The notes beneath the pieces are model-generated. The model did no database searches and was not told the origin of the DNA. It was given only the letters and a program-made list of their open reading frames with translations. This document shows positions 57,438 to 64,000 of a stretch of 64,000 nucleotides of DNA, piece after piece. Origin of the DNA: Bombus terrestris (Eukaryota; Arthropoda; Insecta; Hymenoptera; Apidae); the NCBI RefSeq assembly GCF_910591885.1, contig NC_063286.1:3100001-3164000 (forward strand), given 5' to 3'. The translations under genes were made by a program, and so were the position numbers. The stretch's first letter is position 1. The number at the start of each line of letters is the position of its first letter.

Positions 57438-58851
57438 CACTTATAACCCAACTAAACATAACCTAAATTCGACTAAACCTAAAGTTTGCGAGACAACTGC
57501 TGTCGAACCCTCTCGAAAATCGATCGAATTAAGAAGCAGCGTTAAGACGTCGATAACACAGGAGTTTCAGAGCGAGTGATTAATTCTCGGTACGTATGAA
57601 TGACGAGCATAGTATCGGTTACAGACGAGACTCCTTTTTACTACAGCCGACAGATAAACCGAAAGAGGGTTCAACGTTTCGCGGCACGTGCTTCTAGTCT
57701 TCTAGTTCTTTTCGTACATATGCGTCGATAAACTCGATATTCTCTGATATATATTCTCTTGTTTCGGCTCGATGATCGGCGGCACTCCTTCCTTTTTGTT
57801 ATATATTCCACGTATCGTTTAATGATCGTGATATTTCTCGCGGACTTGTAAACGTAAGACACAGCTGTGTGTGAAAATATTGAGAAAACACCAAGTCTAA
57901 GTTCTACGAGTCTAAACGAAGATTGATTTGATTTATTTTCTTCTTCTTTTCTGTTTCTTCGAGCAGGATGCATGTTTTTCGAATAATTTGCAGCTGAAAA
58001 AGGATTTAGCTTTGGGAAAACTCGTCGCGGCATCTATTAAATGCTATTTCCTCGCATCCCGTCATCGGCTCGTATTTTCATGATTTATCGTCGCTTGTGT
58101 GTGATGCAATACCCTCCATCGGGGGCCGTAAGTGCGCGTTTAAACGATAAATCTCGGAAGTCACGGTAGGAGAAGCTTTTCAGGTCGCGACACACGCGGG
58201 GTAGCCTGGCTTCTGCCTATCGATACCTTGGCCGCTGAAAGAGTTTAAATACGTGCTGCGGAGGAACCTCTTGAATATTTTAGTCTCTCGAATCTGCCCT
58301 TATTCTATGACCATTTATCAAACTGCTGCAACGAGAATTTCTTGCTGAACCGATATCTTAAAAATTATGTTAATTTTCTCTATTACGCTTTAACTATATA
58401 CCATTTTTATTTCGTCTTATCAATGGAAATTAAATTATCGCTTTTACATTTCGCCGATTTTGGATAAATCAATTTTGTATTTCTTAACACTGCATCGAGT
58501 TTTCGAGTACAGTTGTACGATTACTATCGTCCTTTTCACAATCCAATTAATATTATCGTTACGATTTTACGGGTCACAAGTTACAAGTTGTCGACGATGA
58601 GTTCCCTTACACAACTGTAGTCAGTTCTTCAATTACGTTACTGGTCAGTTGATCGTTCTATTCGACATTTTATAAAATTGTACAACGGAAGTGCACAAAT
58701 TCATTGCGAATTTTTATGAACGTAACCAAAGAAAAATAGAAACTAAATTAATGTTCGTTTCACCGTTTAAATATTACACCAGGCAATTGTTACTTCATGA
58801 AACCACTAATTATATAATATTAATACTTAACCTCTTAGATATTAGGTTGTC
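57438..58851. other. Unique sequence, no gene recognised
   Basis: Mostly AT-rich, with CpG-rich patches at 58040-58260. A 120-codon arginine-rich minus-strand frame (57671-58033) has no domain. Confidence 0.5.
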
Positions 58852-59055
58852 CGAAAAGTTTCTTTCTTCTTATGAGGAAATAACACACGCACAACGTTTT
58901 TTGTTTTATATTATTTTGTTGAATTACATACGGTTCATTTTATTCTGTCGATATAAACACCGCGATATTTCACAGACTTCGTTTCACGTTTGTACGAAGG
59001 TGCACTGTTGTAAATAACACGTTAGCGAAAGAAAGACACTTTACGGATAACCTAA
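58852..59055. mobile_element. mariner miniature element, full length (204 bp)
   Basis: TTAGGTTGTCCGAAAAGTTT at the left, CTTTACGGATAACCTAA at the right. TA precedes the left end. The middle reads TTTATATTATTTTGTTGAAT, CGATATAAACACCGCGATAT and CGTACGAAGGTGCACTGTTG. It is the best-preserved copy of the subfamily interrupted by L2 at 8.4 kb. The 108-codon frame 58691-59017 crosses it and is chance. Confidence 0.92.
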
Positions 59056-59666
59056 AAATTTGTATATCTTTGTATATAGCGTGATATTTGTAATGTACAA
59101 TTTGTTAATTCGTTAATAATATTAGTTAGCAAATTATCGCCTATGCGTGTCTAGACAATGAATCTTTCGAAGCAAATCGTCCGGCAATTACACGATTCAA
59201 ACAGGTATTACAGTTTGATTGATTCCGATTAGTTTCGCGTTGCCAGTCGCGGATATTGCTTTCCAGCGTTCTCGAATAGCGGTGTCTTTCAATTACAGTT
59301 TTCTGCCATTTCCGTGGACGGACGGATCGATAATAACGCGATAAATCTGGCCGGCTATCCATGGTCAGTTATACCAGTCAACTTATTCTTTCGGCTGTTC
59401 GTAAACAACGTGACAAATACCTCGCCAGCCCATTAATCAACTCGTCGTAAATTCGCCCGCCACTTCGACCGCTTTAATTGGAACTAAAACGCGAACTCCT
59501 AGCTTCGTTCGCGCGTACATCGAACTCGGATTACTCGCTTTAGACCGACGGGACGCGCGCAAAACTTCCGCTGCAAATGCACGCGACCAAAGCCATCGTT
59601 GAAACATAAAACTCGGTGAAAAGTTTCACTTTATATTTCCTCGAAGTTACACAGCGAATATAACTA
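59056..59666. other. Unique sequence, no gene recognised
   Basis: CpG-rich single-copy DNA without recognised domains. Confidence 0.5.
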
Positions 59667-60284
59667 TTAGGTCGTCCAATAAGTTCGTGCCATTCGTTTT
59701 TCTCTTATTTCACCATTCTCAGCTACGTTTTTATTCACATTTTCTTGATTTTGGAATATTCGAAATTTTAATAAATAAAGATCCTAACAGACTTCTCTTT
59801 CATCCAATAAAATATCTAATTACGATTCATTTGATCATTACGATAAAATTCCTTATCACCTGTTTCATGAATATAAAATAATACACGTCGAAGGTGATTC
59901 ATATGAACTAACCTTAAAAAATCAAGTCGATTCTATAGAAGCCATTTGAGAAGAAACAATCAACGAATAACAAACATTCTTATTAAATTACATATTAAAT
60001 ATGTTAAATATATTTTATAACAATTGTTACTGTGTTTGTCTTACGAAACTTATAGAACACGACACGTCCAAAATGGATTTGCATAGAAAAATTTGTTAAT
60101 ATGTAGTTTAATAAAAATGCTCGTTATTCGTTGATTTTTCTTCTCGAATGGCTTCTATAGAATCGACTTGATTTTTTAAGGTTAGTTCACACGAATCATC
60201 TTCGACTTGTATTGTTTTATATTCATGAAACTTGTCACGAAGAATTTGAACTTGACGTAGTGCCAACTTATTGCACGACCTAAT
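59667..60284. mobile_element. Hairpin mariner miniature element (618 bp) with TA duplication
   Basis: Ends TTAGGTCGTCCAATAAGTTC and, on the complement of the right side, TTAGGTCGTGCAATAAGTTG. TA at 59665-59666 and 60285-60286 is the expected mariner target duplication. Two inner arms, about 59871-59999 and 60098-60233, are inverted copies (landmarks TCAAGTCGATTCTATAGAAG and CTTCTATAGAATCGACTTGA). The ~100-bp centre is AT-rich. The transcript of either strand would fold into a long hairpin. No transposase frame was recognised. The ends resemble classical mariner terminal repeats (TTAGGTCGTCC...AAGTTCGTGCC). Confidence 0.92.
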
Positions 60285-60839
60285 ACTTTAGCAAAGTATG
60301 AAAGTAAAAGTAACTGTGTTAAAAAGTAAAAAGAAATGTAATGAACAAAGTAAATGTTCCTTTGTTACAGATGTTGGAAAAGTTCGAAGAAGAAGATGTT
60401 TGGTCCAGCAGCAACATTTTTTCCCTCTGATCTTCCACACCACTGGGACAATGTTACAAGCGTGGATTGCAACTTATAAGGAAAGCTCGAAGAAAGTCGA
60501 AGGCTTACACGAAGCTTCGCGCGAAATCAAGATCTTGGTTTTAAGGTGGGGACACCGAGGTAATGGCGTGTGCATTATTCTGATAAATCGCCTCGACTGG
60601 CGTCAAACCTGACTCTGGCCTGACGGCAACCTTGGTCAATCGTATCTACTTCTACGCAAGTAGAATCGATCCTGTGCGGGATATTTCAAAGGAGACTTCT
60701 AAGGAAAAATACCACTACGTACATGTGCTACGAATTGCATCGGTTGTATCAGAACTCTTTCTATCAGTTTAGGAGATGCTTTATAATTTGTCTTGAAATT
60801 AAAAAATTAAAGACTGTGAAGATAAAGAATTTATCAAGT
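60285..60839. other. Unique sequence, no gene recognised
   Basis: A 104-codon lysine-rich frame at 60298-60612 has no recognised domain and no relative in the window. I do not call it a gene, although it is one of the few frames here not explained by a repeat or a purine tract. Confidence 0.45.
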
Positions 60840-61510
60840 AAAAAATTCTATAACATAATTGGATAATTATGGTGATAATTTGTAATGTATAATGCGATAT
60901 ATTTTTTAATATAATATATAAAATAAATTACACTTTGATACCGTCATAATTTTATGATTAAAAATTCTATGATTTGTAAAAAATTCTATAACATAATGGG
61001 ATAATTATGGTGATAATTTGTAATGTACAATGCGATATATTTTTTAGCATAATATATAAAATCAATTACAGTTTGACACGCTCATAATTGTATGATTTGT
61101 AATAAATTCTACAACATAATTGGATAATTATGGTGATAATTTGTAATGTATAATGCGATATATTTTTTAGTATAATATATAAAATCAATTACAGTTTGAC
61201 ACGCTCATAATTGTATGATTTGTAATAAATTCTACAACATAATTGGATAATTATGGTGATAATTTGTAATGTATAATGCGATATATTTTTTAATACAATA
61301 TATAAAATCAATTACAATTTGACACGCTCATAATTGTATAATTAAAAATTGTATAATTTGTAATAAATTCTACAACATAATTCGATAATTATGATAATTT
61401 ACAATGTACAATGCGATATGTTTTTTAATATAATATAGCGTGAAACACAATTTTACACTTTATAAAATCAATTACACTTTGCAACGTTCGTAATTGTATG
61501 ATTATCTAAA
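60840..61510. repeat. Tandem array, 123/138-bp unit, about 5 copies
   Basis: ATAATTGGATAATTATGGTG or near variants start at about 60855, 60993, 61116, 61239 and 61377, giving spacings of 138, 123, 123 and 138 bp. The 15-bp difference is a segment like ATTAAAAATTCTATG present in the longer units. Other landmarks are AATGCGATATATTTTTTA, AAATCAATTACAGTTTGACA and ACGCTCATAATTGTATGATT. The first and last units are more diverged than the middle ones, as expected for an array growing from its centre. Confidence 0.93.
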
Positions 61511-64000
61511 CTACATCACGTCAGAAATAAGCAAGTGTCTTATTACACTCTTATTACACTCTATAAAGAATAAAATCATTGCAATGTGATTTTGCAATTA
61601 AAGTGATATAATTGAAATAGATGTAGTGTAGTACTATTTTCTCCTAACCTTATTTCCGAGTAACCAGGCCAAGTCCGAATTAACGCGAGTTCCCAATACC
61701 AAAATCGAAGAATTGACAACGCTGCCTGAGAGTGCACTCGTAGCACCATTAATCGACGATGCAACAGCGCGGTGGATTGGGCCGCCTCGAATTTCCATGG
61801 ACACTGATTAAGCAACGCTCACGTTCACTTAATATCCAGATGTCCGATAAAGACCTTACGACAGAGTTGCGGCGATCGCGGGTCGAGATAGATGCGGCGT
61901 CCGGCAGACGCGCGTCCACCGTGGCAAAATATTCGAAACGAATGACTCGCGTCGTTGTGGACACGGCTACCGTGCATTTGTCCGCTCGTTCCTTCGTCTG
62001 GATCCTATTAATCCGTCGCTAATGAGCACCGTCCGATCGCCGAGTGGAAACGCGCGAGTATCATCCTCGAAAGGAGCAGGATGGAGGATTGGCTCATTAC
62101 GGGCCACGCCGCGTGTGCTTCGTGACTGGCTCAATATTTAACGCGTCTCGAGCCGTTCCATCACCTTTCGATATCTCGACACCTGGTCAGCAGGATTAGA
62201 GAACTAGTTCTGAGACTTGCGACTCGATGGTCGACTGCAATCGATGTTCGTTGATTACCGATTCGCCTATTCGGGCACGTTCGTTCGTACTGGGTGTTCA
62301 CTTTCGAGAAAATCTGGCTACTGAAGCGAGAAAAACTCGAAAGAAGAATTAAAGAAAGAAAACTAAAAAGAAAACACCACACTGACCTCGCTAAAGAAAT
62401 AAAATAGTCAAACTAGAAGATGGTATCCTTCTGGGGTTAGCCATCCACGTATTATTTAGCGATTAAGCTAGAAAAATTGTCCAGCTGGACAAATTGTAAA
62501 GTACATATTAAATAATAAAGAGAAAACTTTCGAGAAAAGTCAATGAATGCGGAAGAAGGGAGCATTTGGAAACCATTTCGAAAGAATGGTTTATAAGGAA
62601 CACAGAGACTTTTGTGAGCGGGAGAGAAAGCTCTAGGTAACGGTTGTTTGATATTGATAGAGAGGAGAAAAGCAAAGTTTAAACGTGTCAAAATTCCTGG
62701 TAAATAGAGTTGACAATGTAAAAAATGAACGGCCATCGAGGTTCAACTTAGACAAATATCGAAAGCGAACAAGAGGGTTCTTAGAATCAACGAAGCATAA
62801 CCAACGATCAATCGCCACCTTTGCTATCTGGTTGCTCCGCTTTGAAAAATCCCTCGCAACCGCAGAGCGTTAATTAACCGAAAAGTCACAATTACGGTTC
62901 GAGCGCGCGTCGAGCACGATAAAAATCCGAATTCCCCGTGTCTTGGGATTATCTGGGGAATCTGTGAAAGGAGAAGGCAGGCTGTAAGCTTGTGTTTAAC
63001 AGGCGTATTGATCTGGACGGTTGGGTCCACTGGCCGGTTTGATAATTAGTCAATCAGTCAGCGGTGTGCGTTGTTTTATTGAAATACGGTCTCGAGTCGA
63101 GGGCCAACTCTTAACAAGCGGCGCACGGTTCATTCATGCCGGTTAATTCCCACTCTGTTTCCTTTTCGCGTTGCTTCGTTCAGCCACTTTTACGCGCACT
63201 GTGTCATTAATCGTTCGATTAAGCCGACCGATAACGCCCTCTCCAGGAGAGCGGTCCGCAGGCGTACCACCAGCCGGCGCCATAACTCCCTAGCGTGGCA
63301 AGACGCGGTTACGAACGAACGAGCCACGATCCTGACGTTCGCGTTCGTTGGAGAACCTGCGACCGCCTACCTGGATCATCGGTACCGATTTTTCATTCGA
63401 AGATACTTTATTCGCCACGCATGCGGCCGCTCGAGACGTCGTGAAACATAGGGACATTTGGATGGACATGAAAATACACTCTTATCGATTCCGCGAACCC
63501 GAACGATTCCTTGCTTACCCTGAACCACGTCGATAATTAATTACAAGGTTGAATTGAGATTGCGTGGATGGTCGGGAAGTTGTTAACGAGACCAAAATCG
63601 AGGGAGGAGTGGCATCAAGCGCCATTGGGTTTCATCGATTCGATTCTTGAGAATCGTTCGGTGATCTCAGAATATTTTGGTGTCTGGTCTGTTATTTTAG
63701 AAAATTACTACTCTTTTTAATAAAATACAAATAGAAAACATAACAAGCATTTAATAGTTTCGATCAAAAATGCTAAAATCACTAGATTTATTAGTACGTA
63801 GTTCTTAATTTTTACGTTGTTGTAGTATCCATTTCAAAGAAGATAAAGAACTTTTTACTCTTCAAATTTCTTTTCTATTTTTTGTGTCACTATTCTACAT
63901 GTACATTACCGTGCCATAAATATCGAGACACGATGATATCTCGTACAAACTGTATGCTTTCCACTGTTTTCATTTTCTAGTTATTTTACTAAAAATCTAT
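61511..64000. other. Unique DNA, no gene recognised
   Basis: CpG-rich at 61640-62320 and 62860-63540, AT-rich at 63680-64000. Frames up to 94 codons have no domain. No repeat family, RNA gene or microsatellite recognised. Confidence 0.5.

Noticed and set aside
60298..60612. 104-codon lysine-rich frame as a small gene
   Set aside because: No recognisable domain, no promoter or splice evidence, and the length is within chance for this window. It was left as unexplained sequence.
1..64000. CRISPR array, bacterial operon or phage
   Set aside because: Tandem repeats here are head-to-tail without unique spacers, and the whole window has insect-type transposons and no dense coding.

Overview
This 64-kb window looks like nuclear DNA from an insect, most likely a bee (aculeate Hymenoptera, probably Apidae). 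That placement is an inference. It rests on the mix of AT-rich and CpG-rich stretches, the absence of bacterial-style gene packing, the abundance of mariner (TTAGGTTGTCCGAAAAGTTTC ends) and piggyBac-like (TTAA-flanked) miniature elements, and short solo-LTR-like elements. I could not identify any intact protein-coding gene or exon, tRNA, rRNA or known microRNA. The long open frames sit in low-complexity purine or pyrimidine tracts or in repeats, and none carries a recognisable cellular domain. The only protein-level signals are two dead transposase pieces: a piggyBac-type C-terminal region at about 4.9-5.3 kb and a mariner C-terminus at about 15.8 kb.

Layout. 0-4.2 kb: unique CpG-rich DNA, then two arrays of a 165-169 bp tandem repeat. 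4.9-6.2 kb: a TTAA-flanked piggyBac relic, a reversed fragment of repeat family F1, and a mariner end. 8.3-8.8 kb: a mariner miniature element interrupted by a ~306-bp solo-LTR-like element (called L2 here). 10.3-11.1 kb: a 697-bp F1 element. 13.1-14.6 kb: a tandem duplication, two L2 copies, a mariner end and a P-family repeat. 15.7-19.5 kb: mariner and piggyBac relics. 21.8-25 kb: two miniature elements. 28.7-32 kb: F1 fragment, an inverted pair of LTR-like sequences, a piggyBac fragment and a second full F1. 33.4 kb: piggyBac end. 33.6-40 kb: largely unique. 40.0-40.5 kb: mariner with an L2 insertion and a 5-bp target duplication. 42.4-45.1 kb: two palindromes, a purine/pyrimidine switch, an L2 copy and a tandem array. 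48.3 kb: three nearly identical 141-bp units. 49.7-50.6 kb: an L2 solo LTR, itself interrupted by a piggyBac-like element at TTAA. 53.2-54.1 kb: inverted P-family pair. 57-60.3 kb: three mariner miniature elements, one a 618-bp hairpin. 60.8-61.5 kb: a 123/138-bp tandem array.

The remaining DNA, more than half of the window, is single-copy in appearance. It is often CpG-rich, with purine-rich tracts and clusters of TAAT-type cores. A large intron or intergenic regulatory region fits, but sequence alone does not prove this. The clearest biology here is transposon layering: several insertions can be ordered in time from nested junctions and target-site duplications. No convincing new biological system was seen.
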